Positions 1 to 8,887 are shown, numbered from the stretch's first letter. The stretch: DNA of 43,824 bases from Nioella ostreopsis (GCF_004000255.1 NZ_RCIQ01000028.1:1-43824), one strand, 5' to 3'. Program-made: numbers and translations. The notes: generated from the letters alone by a model not told the origin.

Positions 1-108
1 GCAACGGATGCCAGACAGGACTCCTTTTCCAGTTCGGACTCGACTGAGAAATTCCCGTTCGGCACGGAGACGCCCTTCCTGGACCCGGGCCGATCCCTCG
101 CCAAACCT

Positions 109-138
109 GCACGCTCCCCCGTCCCAAGGGGAGCGTGC
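109..138 (+). terminator. perfect 11-bp hairpin, probable terminator of an upstream gene
   Basis: GCACGCTCCCC at 109-119 pairs perfectly with GGGGAGCGTGC at 128-138 across an 8-nt loop, and is followed by a short TTT. This resembles a rho-independent terminator with a weak U-tract. It would close a plus-strand gene whose 3' end lies at or left of the window edge, and it separates that unit from sdaA. The first 108 bases show no convincing complete gene; one frame has a stop at 45-47 and could be the tail of a gene cut off by the window. Confidence 0.55.
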
Positions 139-250
139 TTTGCCGTTGAAGGAGACCTGCGTCGGTCGCATGGATCGCAATGTCGGTTTCCCTCGGCGTG
201 AGGCCTCCAAACAGGGTAAACAGGCGGCAATCCCAACAGGAAGCGGTCCC

Positions 251-1663
251 ATGTTCCTCAGCGTTTTCGACATCTTCAAGATCGGTATCGGCCCGTCCTC
301 GTCCCATACAATGGGCCCAATGACGGCGGCGGCGCAGTTCCTCGAAATGCTGCGCAGCGGGCTGCGGGAACCCGGCGCGGGCGATGTGGCGCGGGTCATG
401 TGCTCTCTGCACGGATCCTTGGCGTTTACCGGCAAGGGCCACGCAACCGACCGGGCCGTGATCCTGGGGCTTCTGGGGTTTCTTCCGGCCACGATCGACC
501 CGGACAAGGCGGAGGCGGCGGAGCTTGAACTGGCCGAGAGTCACACCCTGACACCAGAGGGCCTGCCGCCCTTGTCCTTCGACCCCGTCAAGGACGTGGT
601 GTTCGATTTCGGGCCACCGCTGCCGGGCCATGCCAACGGGATGATTCTGCGTGGCTTCGATGCGGCCGGGAACCTCTATATGGAGGAGACCTATTACTCC
701 ATCGGCGGCGGTTTCGTGATGACGGCGGCCGAACTTGATCGCCACAAGCAGGGCGGGGCCGAGGAGCTCCATGCGGAGAAGGCCGCGCAGGGGTATCCCT
801 ATCCGTTCGGATCGGCGGAGGAGATGCTGCGCATGGGGCAGATCTCGGGCAAATCCATTGCCGAGATGAAATGGGAGAACGAGGCCACCCATGGCGGCCG
901 CGCCGAGGTCAGACAGCGGCTGGACAACATCTGGTCAGCCATGGATGCCTGTATAGACCGGGGCCTGTCACAGAGCGGGGTTCTTCCCGGGGGCCTCAAG
1001 GTGCGTCGCCGGGCGAAGGCGATCCACGAACAGCTGCTCTCCGAGCGTGGCACGAACCTGGCGCAGCCGCACACCGTCAATGACTGGCTCAGCGTCTATG
1101 CCATGGCTGTCAACGAGGAGAACGCCGCTGGCGGCAAGGTCGTGACGTCGCCCACGAACGGAGCTGCCGGGGTCGTCCCGGCTGTCCTGCGCTACTACCG
1201 CGATCATTGCATCGGCGCCACCGAAGAGGGTCGGCGCACCTTCCTGATGACCGCTGCCGCGATAGGCGGCTTGATCAAGCATAATGCCTCGATCTCGGGC
1301 GCGGAAGTCGGCTGCCAGGGTGAGGTCGGTTCCGCTGCCGCGATGGCCGCCGCCGGGCTTTGCGCCGCTTTGGGAGGCACGAACGAGCAGATCGAGAACG
1401 CCGCCGAGATCGCGCTCGAACACCATCTGGGCATGACCTGCGACCCGGTCGCCGGCCTGGTACAGGTGCCCTGCATCGAACGCAACGGCCTGGGGGCGAT
1501 CAAAGCTGTCTCCGCCGCTTCGCTGGCTTTGCGCGGCGACGGGCAGCATTTTATGCCCCTGGACAACTGTATCGAGGCTATGCGCCAGACTGGGATCGAC
1601 ATGAGCGAGAACTACAAGGAAACCAGCCGTGGCGGCCTTGCCGTGAATATTCCGGAATGCTGA
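251..1663 (+). CDS. sdaA: L-serine ammonia-lyase, single-chain iron-sulfur type
   Basis: This enzyme deaminates L-serine to pyruvate and ammonia in the cytoplasm. The product is 470 aa, the usual length for single-chain bacterial serine dehydratases with the beta and alpha domains fused. The N-terminal [10 protein letters not shown] motif (around residues 15-24) is diagnostic. The C-terminal half has the cysteine contexts expected for the 4Fe-4S cluster: [10 protein letters not shown] and [12 protein letters not shown]. The reading frame is open upstream, but family proteins begin at [12 protein letters not shown], and an AGGAAG ribosome-binding site precedes this ATG. The stop lies 10 bp from the convergent GSCFA gene with no room for a separate terminator. 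It fits an amino-acid catabolic role with the asparaginase and AGCS transporter elsewhere in the window. Confidence 0.95.
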   Translation: MFLSVFDIFKIGIGPSSSHTMGPMTAAAQFLEMLRSGLREPGAGDVARVMCSLHGSLAFTGKGHATDRAVILGLLGFLPATIDPDKAEAAELELAESHTLTPEGLPPLSFDPVKDVVFDFGPPLPGHANGMILRGFDAAGNLYMEETYYSIGGGFVMTAAELDRHKQGGAEELHAEKAAQGYPYPFGSAEEMLRMGQISGKSIAEMKWENEATHGGRAEVRQRLDNIWSAMDACIDRGLSQSGVLPGGLKVRRRAKAIHEQLLSERGTNLAQPHTVNDWLSVYAMAVNEENAAGGKVVTSPTNGAAGVVPAVLRYYRDHCIGATEEGRRTFLMTAAAIGGLIKHNASISGAEVGCQGEVGSAAAMAAAGLCAALGGTNEQIENAAEIALEHHLGMTCDPVAGLVQVPCIERNGLGAIKAVSAASLALRGDGQHFMPLDNCIEAMRQTGIDMSENYKETSRGGLAVNIPEC

Positions 1664-1673
1664 GAACATCTGA

Positions 1674-2870
1674 TTACTCCGCTGCTGTGGCGTTGGATTC
1701 GGATCTTCGCCGTTCTTCACCGTCCGCATAGGCCAGCATCATTTCGCGTGCATTTTGGTCGGTGATCTTGTGCCGCGTAAGACGCGGCCGCGTTGCTAGT
1801 CGGCGCAGACGCGCCAAGTTGCCTCGCTTGATGGCAGATTCAACGTCGAGTGGAAGTTGGCCCGACGCGGACTTGGCCTTTAGCCATTGCCCAAGATAGG
1901 TGTGATCGTCGCTTGGCTGGTGGCACCAGACCCGTTCGAAGGTCATCATGATGAATTCCTTGACGGAGCTGTAAAGATGTCGCCCGTCTTCCTTGAACGG
2001 GTACTGAAATACATTGGCGACGATCTCGTATGACGGCCAATAAAACAGGTGCCCGTCGTCTTTGAATTCACGAACAACTTCGTCAATCGCGACACGAAGA
2101 ACCGCTTTGGATACACTGTTTGCGGACATGCAGCTTTCGGGGCGAAATGTTGCGATCAGCGGGATTGGCGACAAGGTCAGTAGAACCTTGGCGTCTGGCC
2201 GATGTTTGCGGATAAGCTTGTAAATAGCCCGAAGATTGTCACGGTTTTCCTCGACCGTTGCGACGCGGAACTTATGCCGTTGCGGATCATATTTTGACTT
2301 CGGAAGCGTGCGCCAGAAGACGCCACCGGTTGGCTCGTCATACCAGATTTCCGACAAGCCGAGGGTCAGGATGAAGAAATCGGTTTCCTGAAAAATCCGT
2401 GCTGTTTCTTGCCGGACATCCTCGTCATAGCCGTACTCCTCGGCCTTGTAGCCATGCCAAAGCGGGGCTTCGAACTTCTTCCCTTCCAGGGCCCACTCGA
2501 ACTGCTGTCGGATGACGAATGTGTTCACCATCCCTTCGCTGCAGCTGACAATGTAGGCTTTGCTGTTCTCGGCTTTCGTCAGCACCTTGTAATTTCGGTT
2601 TGCCAGCCAGGTCGAAATCGACTCGGCAAAGCAAGAGCCAAAGGCCGTTACGCGTGTTGTTTCGTCTATGAATGGGCTGTCTGGTGCCCAACCCTGAACT
2701 AGATGATCCACCACCGTGGAGGCCGGCATCATCTGCTGAGCATTCGCAGAGCGGTTGGCGTTTCGACCGCGGAACCAGGCCCTGATGCCTTGTCCGACAT
2801 TCGTCGGCGCGTCCCCGTCAATTCTGTTCAGAGCGGGGGGCGGGCTATCTACTGAAATGGAGTCTGTCAT
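1674..2870 (-). CDS. GSCFA-domain protein (copy 1 of tandem pair)
   Basis: The product is 398 aa with the signature TAFGSCFAESI near residue 90 that gives the GSCFA family its name; the family is related to SGNH-type hydrolases. Other conserved blocks are TLGLSEIWYDEPTGG, a run around TLSPIPLIATF, and YWPSYEIV. No signal peptide or membrane segment is evident. The substrate is unknown; links to polysaccharide or cell-surface modification in this family are inference only. It lies 64 bp downstream of a same-strand paralogue and probably shares its transcript. Its bases are less GC-rich than the paralogue: one homologous 60-base stretch counts 31 GC here (2221-2280) and 36 there (3481-3540). 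Confidence 0.88.
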   Translation of the reverse strand: MTDSISVDSPPPALNRIDGDAPTNVGQGIRAWFRGRNANRSANAQQMMPASTVVDHLVQGWAPDSPFIDETTRVTAFGSCFAESISTWLANRNYKVLTKAENSKAYIVSCSEGMVNTFVIRQQFEWALEGKKFEAPLWHGYKAEEYGYDEDVRQETARIFQETDFFILTLGLSEIWYDEPTGGVFWRTLPKSKYDPQRHKFRVATVEENRDNLRAIYKLIRKHRPDAKVLLTLSPIPLIATFRPESCMSANSVSKAVLRVAIDEVVREFKDDGHLFYWPSYEIVANVFQYPFKEDGRHLYSSVKEFIMMTFERVWCHQPSDDHTYLGQWLKAKSASGQLPLDVESAIKRGNLARLRRLATRPRLTRHKITDQNAREMMLAYADGEERRRSESNATAAE

Positions 2871-2934
2871 GTCCTATCCCGTGCGACGGTTCAGTCGCTC
2901 AGGCCCTATGTTGGAACAGAGGAGACGGCTGCGC

Positions 2935-4128
2935 TTATTCCGCAGCCGTGGCTTCCGCAGCCTGAATGCGCTCTTCTTCTTCGATATATCGAAGCAGCAT
3001 TTCCTTTGCCGCCTCGTCCGTGACCTTGAAGTCGCTGATCCGGTTTCGGTTGAGCATATGCCTAAGCTTGGGCAGATTGCGGGCACCGAGCGCGCCGTCG
3101 AGCCGTTCGTTCAATTGCCCGGCGGCTGACTTGGCGCGGAGCCATTGGCGCAGGTATTCATGGTCCGTTGGCGCGCGTTCGCACCAGACACGTTCAAAGG
3201 TCATCATGATGAAATCCTGAACGGATTTGTACAGGTGACGGCGGTCTTCCTTGAACGGATAATTGAAGATGTCGGCCACGATTTCGTAGGACGGCCAGTA
3301 GAACAGGTAGCCCTCGTCCTTGAACTCCCGCATCACCTCGTCGATGGCGACGCGCAGAACGGCCTTCGACACGCTATTGGCGCTGATGCAGCTTTCATCG
3401 CGGAAGGTGGCGATCAGCGGAATGGGTGACAGCGTCAGGATGATCTTGGCATCCGGGCGATGCTTGCGGATCAGGCGGTAGATTTCCCGCAGGTTGTCGG
3501 CATTTTCCTGGGCGGTCGACACGCGGAACTTGTGGCGTTCGGGGTCGTATTTGTCCTTCGGCAGGGTGCGCCAGAAGACGCCTCCGGTCGGCTCGTCATA
3601 CCAAACCTCGGATAGGCCAAGGGTCAGGATAAAGACGTCGGTTTCATTGAAGAGGCGCAGCGTTTCAGCGCGCACGTCTTCGTCATAGCCGAACTCTTCC
3701 GACTTGTAGCCATGCCACAGCGGGGCATCGAAGCTCTTGGCCTCGAACGCCCATTCGAATTGCTGGCGGATGACGAAGGTGTTGACCATGCCCTCGCCGC
3801 AGCTGACCACGTAGGCGTTGCTTTCCTTGTTCCGCGTCAGCACGTTGTAATGACGAGAGGCCAGCCAGTCAGAGATATAGGCGGCAAAGCAGCTGCCGAA
3901 GGCAGTGACTTTCGTGTCTTCGTTGATGCAGGGGGCGGGGGGTTCCCAGCCTTTCAGCACATAGTCCAGAACGGCCGTTTCCGGCATCATCTGCATGGCC
4001 TTGGGCGGGCGGCTGCCCTTTGATCCCCGGAACCATGTCTGGTGAACACGTCCCTCTTTCGTGGATTCGTTGCCTGCCACACGATCTGCCGCCTTGGTCA
4101 CCGCGGCCGGGTCCAATAGTTTGGTCAT
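2935..4128 (-). CDS. GSCFA-domain protein (copy 2 of tandem pair)
   Basis: The product is 397 aa and resembles the downstream gene over its whole length; by eye roughly three quarters of core residues are identical. TAFGSCFAAYI lies near residue 90, and TLGLSEVWYDEPTGG and YWPSYEIV are kept. The N-terminal 50 residues and the C-terminal tail are where the copies differ most. The start is supported by AAGGT six bases upstream of ATG. Its bases match the high-GC host style better than copy 1, so this may be the ancestral copy. The biochemical role is not established; an SGNH-like esterase or acyltransferase is possible from family structure, and no experimental substrate can be inferred. Confidence 0.88.
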   Translation of the reverse strand: MTKLLDPAAVTKAADRVAGNESTKEGRVHQTWFRGSKGSRPPKAMQMMPETAVLDYVLKGWEPPAPCINEDTKVTAFGSCFAAYISDWLASRHYNVLTRNKESNAYVVSCGEGMVNTFVIRQQFEWAFEAKSFDAPLWHGYKSEEFGYDEDVRAETLRLFNETDVFILTLGLSEVWYDEPTGGVFWRTLPKDKYDPERHKFRVSTAQENADNLREIYRLIRKHRPDAKIILTLSPIPLIATFRDESCISANSVSKAVLRVAIDEVMREFKDEGYLFYWPSYEIVADIFNYPFKEDRRHLYKSVQDFIMMTFERVWCERAPTDHEYLRQWLRAKSAAGQLNERLDGALGARNLPKLRHMLNRNRISDFKVTDEAAKEMLLRYIEEEERIQAAEATAAE

Positions 4129-4192
4129 CTGATACCTTCTGCTCGATCCGGGCTTTTGCGCCCGGTTTTCCTGAATCGTAGCAGAGATGGCG

Positions 4193-4222
4193 AAAAAATG
4201 AATCCCCTTTTATTCGAAAGGG
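4193..4222 (-). terminator. weak terminator-like hairpin after the LacI gene
   Basis: On the minus strand, CCCTTT and AAAGGG arms (4204-4222) form a short hairpin, followed within about six bases by a run of T (the AAAAAA at 4193-4198 on the plus strand). It sits 13 bp beyond the LacI-family stop. The stem is only 6-7 bp and AT-rich at its top, so this is a modest call. Confidence 0.35.
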
Positions 4223-4234
4223 CTCATCGTGGTG

Positions 4235-5269
4235 TCAGACGGGATCGCGCATCGTCTCACCGGGGTCGAAACCGGCATCCATGGTGATGATCTGATCGCA
4301 ATCCTCGCCAGCGACGCGCGCGGCGATGATCTGGGCCGCCGCGCGGCCGATCTCCAGCCGTCGCGTATCCATCGTGGCAAGCCGCATCGGCAGACCGTCG
4401 AGGATCTCCACCGCGTTGAACCCGGCAAGCCCCAGATCCTGGGGAATGCGGATGCCCTTTTCAAGACAGTAGAGCAGCCCTCCTGCGCCGATCATGTCAT
4501 TGGAATAATAAAGGAAATCCAGATCAGAATGGCGCGTCAGCATCTCTTGGGTCATCTCGCGGCCTTTGCCAAGGCCCGAGCCACCGGAATAGAACATGCG
4601 ATCGACCAGATCGACTCCGGCCTCGTTCAGGACGCCCTCGAACCCCTCCAGCCGTTTGCTGGCGCGGAAATCCAGCGGCATCTTGGTGCCCATGAAGCCG
4701 ATCCGGCGATAGCCGCGTGCCAGGATTTCCCGGGCCATGCGGGCCCCTGCCGCACGGTGGCTGATCCCTACCATGGCATCAATCGGGTTGCCATCGGCAT
4801 CCATGATCTCGACCACGGGGATTCCGGAATTGGCCAGCATCGCGACGGAGGCCTCGGAATGCTCGATCCCCGCGACGATCATGCCGGATGGCCGCCAGGA
4901 CAGCATCTCGTAGATGACTTCCTCTTCCCGTTCGGGCTTGTAATGGGTCGCGCCAAAGACAGGTTGCAACGGCGTGTCATCCAGCACGTCCGAGATGCCC
5001 GCCAGCACCTGCGGAAAGACCATGTTGGACAGCGAGGGGATGACCACGCCCACGAGATTGACGCGCGACGAGGCCAGCGCGCCCGCGATCTTGTTGGGCA
5101 CGTAGCCAAGGGACCGGGCGGCTTCCAGAACGCGTGCCCGCGTCGTCTGCGACACGTCCCCCCGATTGCGCAACACACGGCTGACCGTCATTTCCGATAC
5201 GCGCGCGGCTTCGGCCACATCGCGCAGGGTCAGTTGGGGGCGGCCTGGGTCTTGGCTTCTTGGGGGCAA
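4235..5269 (-). CDS. LacI/GalR-family transcriptional repressor (GntR-like)
   Basis: The product is 344 aa, with the standard LacI layout: an N-terminal helix-turn-helix (LRDVAEAARVSEMTVSRVL, about residues 15-33), the hinge helix region KIAGALASSRVNLVGVVIP, and a periplasmic-binding-protein-like effector domain to the C terminus. It most resembles gluconate-type repressors; the effector cannot be read from sequence. The best start is a TTG at 5267-5269 with GGAG nine bases upstream, giving normal family length. No sugar transport or metabolism genes are adjacent, so its regulon lies elsewhere, unless the tRNA-linked island separated it from former neighbours; that is speculation. Confidence 0.9.
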   Translation of the reverse strand: MPPRSQDPGRPQLTLRDVAEAARVSEMTVSRVLRNRGDVSQTTRARVLEAARSLGYVPNKIAGALASSRVNLVGVVIPSLSNMVFPQVLAGISDVLDDTPLQPVFGATHYKPEREEEVIYEMLSWRPSGMIVAGIEHSEASVAMLANSGIPVVEIMDADGNPIDAMVGISHRAAGARMAREILARGYRRIGFMGTKMPLDFRASKRLEGFEGVLNEAGVDLVDRMFYSGGSGLGKGREMTQEMLTRHSDLDFLYYSNDMIGAGGLLYCLEKGIRIPQDLGLAGFNAVEILDGLPMRLATMDTRRLEIGRAAAQIIAARVAGEDCDQIITMDAGFDPGETMRDPV

Positions 5270-5410
5270 GGCTGGGGGCTCCGGCTGGTTGCGATAACAC
5301 GACTGTTACGCACTTCCGGGCGGCTTGTCCAAACCAGAACGCCGCAGACGGTTTTTTCCCCGCCAAACGCTTGCCAGCGGGGAAGGAATTGGCCAGAACG
5401 GGCACAGGCT

Positions 5411-5487
5411 GGCCCCGTGGCTCAACTGGATAGAGCAGCCCCCTCCTAAGGGGCAGGTTGCAGGTTCGAATCCTGCCGGGGTCACCA
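5411..5487 (+). tRNA. tRNA-Arg (anticodon CCT)
   Basis: A full cloverleaf can be drawn. The acceptor stem pairs GGCCCCG (5411-5417) with CGGGGTC (5477-5483). The D stem is GCTC/GAGC. The anticodon stem is GCCCC/GGGGC with loop CTCCTAA (5443-5449), which gives anticodon CCT for the AGG codon. The T arm is GCAGG-TTCGAAT-CCTGC. An encoded CCA follows the discriminator base A. The last 16 bases (5472-5487) are repeated at 23376-23391, so this gene is the integration target of the downstream island and remains intact. Confidence 0.97.
5472..5487 (+). repeat. attL core, left 16-bp direct repeat in tRNA-Arg 3' end
   Basis: CCTGCCGGGGTCACCA is the 3' half of the T stem, the acceptor strand and CCA of the tRNA. 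The identical 16 bases recur at 23376-23391. The flanking bases differ on both sides, so the repeat is exactly 16 bp. Confidence 0.92.
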
Positions 5488-5577
5488 GCCATACTGAAAA
5501 TGCTGAAGAAAACGGCAACACACCCAAGGTGTGTAAAAAGGTGTGTAAACTCAACTGTTTCAGATAGCTGTTCGGCT

Positions 5578-6012
5578 TCAAGCACACCCTCTGTCGGCTC
5601 GCCTGCGTTGTCGTGATCTAATGATCTTTTCTCTGACTGAATCCGCTTCACCGCGACCCCGATTGCCCACGTAGTCGTACGGGGGCCATGTGTCTCCGGT
5701 TTCGACCCTCGTCCCGTTCAGCAGTTGGATGATATGAGGCTGCCCCTTAGAGGTGCGCCTGGAAAAACTCATAAGCTCGTTGTTCAGGCCACGGCGGCAT
5801 CTGTACCAATTCCAGTTGTGCAACGTCTGGTCGATGAGCCCGTCGAGAGTCCCGCTACGCCGTTTAGTGTCTTTGATTTCGAGGTCCGCATACAGCTTTG
5901 AAAGCAGGAACGTCTCCCCCGGCGGGGTGTTTTCAAGATAAGACGCGAGCAACTCCTCCAGTATCTGGACCACCTCACCGTCTAGGGGAAGGTTATTGTC
6001 GATCAAGCTCAT
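5578..6012 (-). CDS. hypothetical protein coupled to the integrase
   Basis: The product is 144 aa with no recognised domain. The N-terminal half is acidic and leucine-rich and looks helical (EVVQILEELLASYLEN); the C-terminal tail is strongly basic (REKIIRSRQRRRADRG). Its ATG overlaps the integrase stop in an ATGA arrangement (6009-6012), so translation is probably coupled and it is the last gene of the excisionase-integrase transcript before attL. An accessory role in recombination or DNA binding is possible from position and the basic tail but not shown. There is no signal peptide. Confidence 0.65.
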   Translation of the reverse strand: MSLIDNNLPLDGEVVQILEELLASYLENTPPGETFLLSKLYADLEIKDTKRRSGTLDGLIDQTLHNWNWYRCRRGLNNELMSFSRRTSKGQPHIIQLLNGTRVETGDTWPPYDYVGNRGRGEADSVREKIIRSRQRRRADRGCA

Positions 6013-7139
6013 TCGACGCTTTGCTCTTCGTCGGCTTGATCATGAACGACCAGCCTATTGAGCGTCGATTTCGACGCGGCCTTCCCGGCAAGCTTTCGGC
6101 GGTTTGCAGCTTCCGTATAGACCTGCGTCACTTTTGGCGACGAGTGTCCGAGCAACGCCATGATTTCATATGGACTCGCGTCGTTCTCAGCCATGTTGAT
6201 GCCCACTGCCTTACGCATTCCATGGCAACCCACTGATGACCGAACACCTGCTGCATCTCTCCACTCGGCCATCTTGTTGCCGAAGCCTTCCGCTGTGAAC
6301 GGGTGACCATAGGCGGTAACCAAGAAGGTGTCTGGACCCGTAGGAGTAGCAGCGATGGCCGCCATCAGCGCCGGTGAAATGGGGACAGTTACCGGGATAG
6401 CGGTCTTGTTCTCGCTTTTCTGTGGAGTAAACCGGATATACGTCTGATCTTCGATCTTTTCGATGTTCGCGGGGCCTAGCTTCACGAGGTCTGACCTTCT
6501 TGGGGCGACCTCGATGAGCAGCATCATTGCGAGATGCGCCATGGACCCGAATTTGTGCCTTTGGAAGAACTGCTTGATGTCTTCTGGCTCCCACGGTTCG
6601 AACCCTGGGGTTACCACCTTGCGCTTCTCGATCTCCGAGGCTGGATTTGGCTTCAGCCCCCAATGTTTCTCGGCATATCGGAAGAGATGCTTGATGGCTC
6701 GCAGCGCATTGTTCCATGCGTTATCCGTTGAACTCCATTCGTCGAGAACTCTTTCCAGTTGGTAAGGCTGGATCGAGTGCAGTGATGCCGGGCCGAAATC
6801 CTGGATGAACCTTTCAGAAAACCGGGCGTAGTGGGACACGGTAACAGGAGACAACGATTTTCGTTCGACCTCCTTGTCGATAAAATGGCGGTAGTGACGA
6901 CCGAGTTCCAAAACGGTCTGCGGTGCCATTCCGGCACGCTGACGTTCGATTGAGGATTTTTCGAGGTCGAGTTGATGATCGCCACCATTCGCCAGCCATT
7001 GGTACTGACGCTCAAACTCGGTTTCACCCGGCTGACCCTTGATTGTGATGCGCCTTCCATCTGGCCGACGATGGAATAGGTAGCGGACTTTTCCGTGGCG
7101 AGTTTTCTCTTCAATGAGGTATTCGCGGATACGAGCCAT
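6009..7139 (-). CDS. int: tyrosine recombinase (island integrase)
   Basis: This 376-aa phage-type integrase catalyses site-specific recombination between the tRNA attB and the island attP. The catalytic set is readable: Arg at 214/215 (APRRSDLVKLG), Lys at 241, HGMR at 306-309, His332 in LGHSSP, and the nucleophile Tyr341 (TQVYTE). An N-terminal region and a SAM-like core-binding domain (about 75-160) precede the catalytic domain. The gene starts one base after the excisionase-like stop and overlaps the following small gene by 4 nt. It lies near attL and reads toward the tRNA, the usual arrangement for tRNA-targeting islands. All active-site residues are present, so it may be functional. Confidence 0.95.
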   Translation of the reverse strand: MARIREYLIEEKTRHGKVRYLFHRRPDGRRITIKGQPGETEFERQYQWLANGGDHQLDLEKSSIERQRAGMAPQTVLELGRHYRHFIDKEVERKSLSPVTVSHYARFSERFIQDFGPASLHSIQPYQLERVLDEWSSTDNAWNNALRAIKHLFRYAEKHWGLKPNPASEIEKRKVVTPGFEPWEPEDIKQFFQRHKFGSMAHLAMMLLIEVAPRRSDLVKLGPANIEKIEDQTYIRFTPQKSENKTAIPVTVPISPALMAAIAATPTGPDTFLVTAYGHPFTAEGFGNKMAEWRDAAGVRSSVGCHGMRKAVGINMAENDASPYEIMALLGHSSPKVTQVYTEAANRRKLAGKAASKSTLNRLVVHDQADEEQSVE

Positions 7140-7140
7140 C

Positions 7141-7494
7141 TCAGTATCCCCCGCGCTTCGTCATTGTGGACTTGGCCATCAGATCATCAATGGACGGTCC
7201 ATTGACCTCTTTCTCACTGGCCCTTTGGAAGTACTCATCGACCGACTGTCGGGACCATCTTTTCAACCGTGGTGTCGGGGCGAAGGTAGGGGGCGGAAGC
7301 TGACCGTTCTTCACCATCGTGCTGACGGTCGATACCGACACATCGAGATAGTCGGCCAATGTGGACAGGCTCATCATGCCCGGCCATTCGCGAATGACCG
7401 GCACCCGGGATTTCTCCGGAACGGGCACCATCTGAGTGAAGCCCGATTCAGAATGTAGTTGCTGTAGGAATTCGGATGGATCGGTTGTGATCAC
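7141..7494 (-). CDS. excisionase-like helix-turn-helix protein (AlpA/MerR-type fold)
   Basis: The product is 117 aa. The middle carries a small winged-helix/MerR-like DNA-binding motif: SLSTLADYLDVSVSTVSTMV, then a short wing with LKRWSRQSVDEYF. This is the pattern of excisionase and AlpA-type proteins that bind attachment-site arms and set the direction of recombination. It is directly upstream of the integrase with a 1-nt gap, so the two are co-transcribed. No catalytic function is expected. Assignment to the excisionase family is by fold pattern and position; a purely transcriptional role is the alternative. Confidence 0.75.
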   Translation of the reverse strand: MITTDPSEFLQQLHSESGFTQMVPVPEKSRVPVIREWPGMMSLSTLADYLDVSVSTVSTMVKNGQLPPPTFAPTPRLKRWSRQSVDEYFQRASEKEVNGPSIDDLMAKSTMTKRGGY

Positions 7495-7821
7495 GGCGCA
7501 CCTCCATTGAGGTCCCGACCGTGGTTCAACCCGTCTTCGAGAACGATTACTGAAATTAGCTGGCTTGTTGCCTGGGTGGGTAGATAGGAATCCCGCAGTT
7601 CCGGTTCAAGTAAAAAAAATTGAACTGCTCGGAATTTTGGTTAATCGACCCAATACTGGACCCGAGCGTATGATGACCTTCTGTAACTGATCCCTCCGAA
7701 TTTTCGAAAGTCTAAAGATCAGCATGGCGATCACATCATTCCGTCGCTGGCCGATCTGCACGGTCTCCATACATCTAGCATAACACCCAGGGCAGATAGT
7801 AATATGGCTCGATTGTGCGAG
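7495..7821. other. 327-bp non-coding interval between excisionase and darG
   Basis: There is no credible gene on either strand. The stretch is more AT-rich than its flanks. It must contain the minus-strand promoter for the excisionase-integrase transcript and the 3' end of the DarTG operon, which reads into it. The only clear structure is the inverted repeat around an A8 tract at 7595-7628. Confidence 0.6.
7595..7628. repeat. inverted repeat around an A-tract
   Basis: GCAGTTC at 7595-7601 is the reverse complement of GAACTGC at 7622-7628. An inner pair, GTTCAA (7604-7609) and TTGAAC (7620-7625), shares the right arm, so alternative pairings are possible. An A8 run lies between them. It could be an operator for the excisionase promoter, an integrase arm site, or a DarTG transcript hairpin. 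Confidence 0.45.
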
Positions 7822-8868
7822 CTAGTTCGCAACCAAATCCGTCCACCCACGGCTGACAAGATGATCGAAAGCGAGACCAATCTGACGAGGTGTGAATCGT
7901 TTCTTGCGCTCGTTCCAACGGTGTGTTTGCTCGATCACGTCCTCTCTTGACGTTACACCCTCGTGACGAACCAGCCAATGTACGGTCGCAAGCAACTCAA
8001 GGCCGTATGGCGACTCGAACCCCTGGACCAGTTCACTGACCCTCTCGAACCGTTCCTGAGCCTCGTTGTCGGCGGCAATGAAGCGTGTGGCGTCCTCGAT
8101 AGCTCCGGGTACCAGTTCGATCTGTTTGTTGGGGGTGTCCCCTCCGTCGGCATAACCAGATACCAGATGACCTTCGATGTCGTTCAGAACGTGGCGTAGG
8201 TTGTCTGCGTAGGGGCCATAGATGTGCTTGCGATAGCTGAGACGAAGCGGTTGCCCGGCCTCCTGCATGAAGTACATCAGCTTCTGCAATTCGATCAGCG
8301 TGATAAACGGATCAAGGAGACCGGACAGATACCGGTCCATCAGGGTTACCAGGGTAGCCCTTCCCGTTGACATGGGAGGGGCCTCTTTCGTTCTGGCCAT
8401 CACTGTGGCGTCCGGTGCCTGGCCCGGCTCGTACACCACAATATCGATATCAAGATCACCGAGCCTTTTTTCGATCCGGCTGCGCACGTCCTGCCAGTTG
8501 AGCCCACCAAGACCGGCACCCAAGGGGGGTATGGCGATGGACCGAATGCCCCTGGCCAGGATGTCACTGCGCAGTGCGTCAAGGCCCGTCTCGATATCTT
8601 CGATTCGGCTCTTACCCCGCCAGTGGCGCTTGGTCGGGAAATTGACGATGAACTTGGGACCGGAAAGCGCATGGCGTTCGGTGATGAACATCCGACCGGG
8701 AACCACTTCACCATGATCACAGGCGGCCCGGTATTCCTCATAGTTCACGGGGAACGCTTTCTTGAACTGGAGGGCGATGCCACGGCCCATAACACCGACA
8801 CAGTTCACCGTGTTGACCAAGGCATCCACATCGGCACGGAGTACGTCGCCGGTAGTGTATCGAATCAT
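7822..8868 (-). CDS. darG: DarG-type macrodomain antitoxin (DNA ADP-ribosylglycohydrolase)
   Basis: The product is 348 aa. The N-terminal macrodomain (about 1-155) has the DarG hallmarks: VNTVNCVGVMGRGIALQFKK (about 17-36) and PPLGAGLGGLNW (about 113-124), which line the ADP-ribose pocket. The family removes ADP-ribose from thymidine in DNA and so reverses DarT. The C-terminal half (about 175-348) is the additional DarG domain that can bind and neutralise DarT. It is 19 bp downstream of darT on the same strand. The pair is established as toxin-antitoxin and anti-phage defence in other bacteria. The assignment is strong; activity of this copy is inferred. Confidence 0.93.
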   Translation of the reverse strand: MIRYTTGDVLRADVDALVNTVNCVGVMGRGIALQFKKAFPVNYEEYRAACDHGEVVPGRMFITERHALSGPKFIVNFPTKRHWRGKSRIEDIETGLDALRSDILARGIRSIAIPPLGAGLGGLNWQDVRSRIEKRLGDLDIDIVVYEPGQAPDATVMARTKEAPPMSTGRATLVTLMDRYLSGLLDPFITLIELQKLMYFMQEAGQPLRLSYRKHIYGPYADNLRHVLNDIEGHLVSGYADGGDTPNKQIELVPGAIEDATRFIAADNEAQERFERVSELVQGFESPYGLELLATVHWLVRHEGVTSREDVIEQTHRWNERKKRFTPRQIGLAFDHLVSRGWTDLVAN

Positions 8869-8887
8869 GCTGCGCCTCCCTCGCTCA

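Noticed and set aside
8-250. N-terminal extension of the serine ammonia-lyase frame
   Set aside because: It is Arg/Pro-rich, unlike the family, and crosses a terminator-like hairpin at 109-138; the start at 251 has a ribosome-binding site and the family N-terminus.
4148-4165. CCGGGC / GCCCGG hairpin followed by TTTT on the plus strand
   Set aside because: It resembles a terminator, but no plus-strand gene precedes it; it sits in the 5' region of the minus-strand GSCFA copy 2 and may be chance or a leader structure.
4229-5449. Plus-strand 406-codon open frame opposite the LacI-type gene, extending into the tRNA
   Set aside because: It is antisense to a clear LacI protein, and its end crosses the tRNA-Arg gene.
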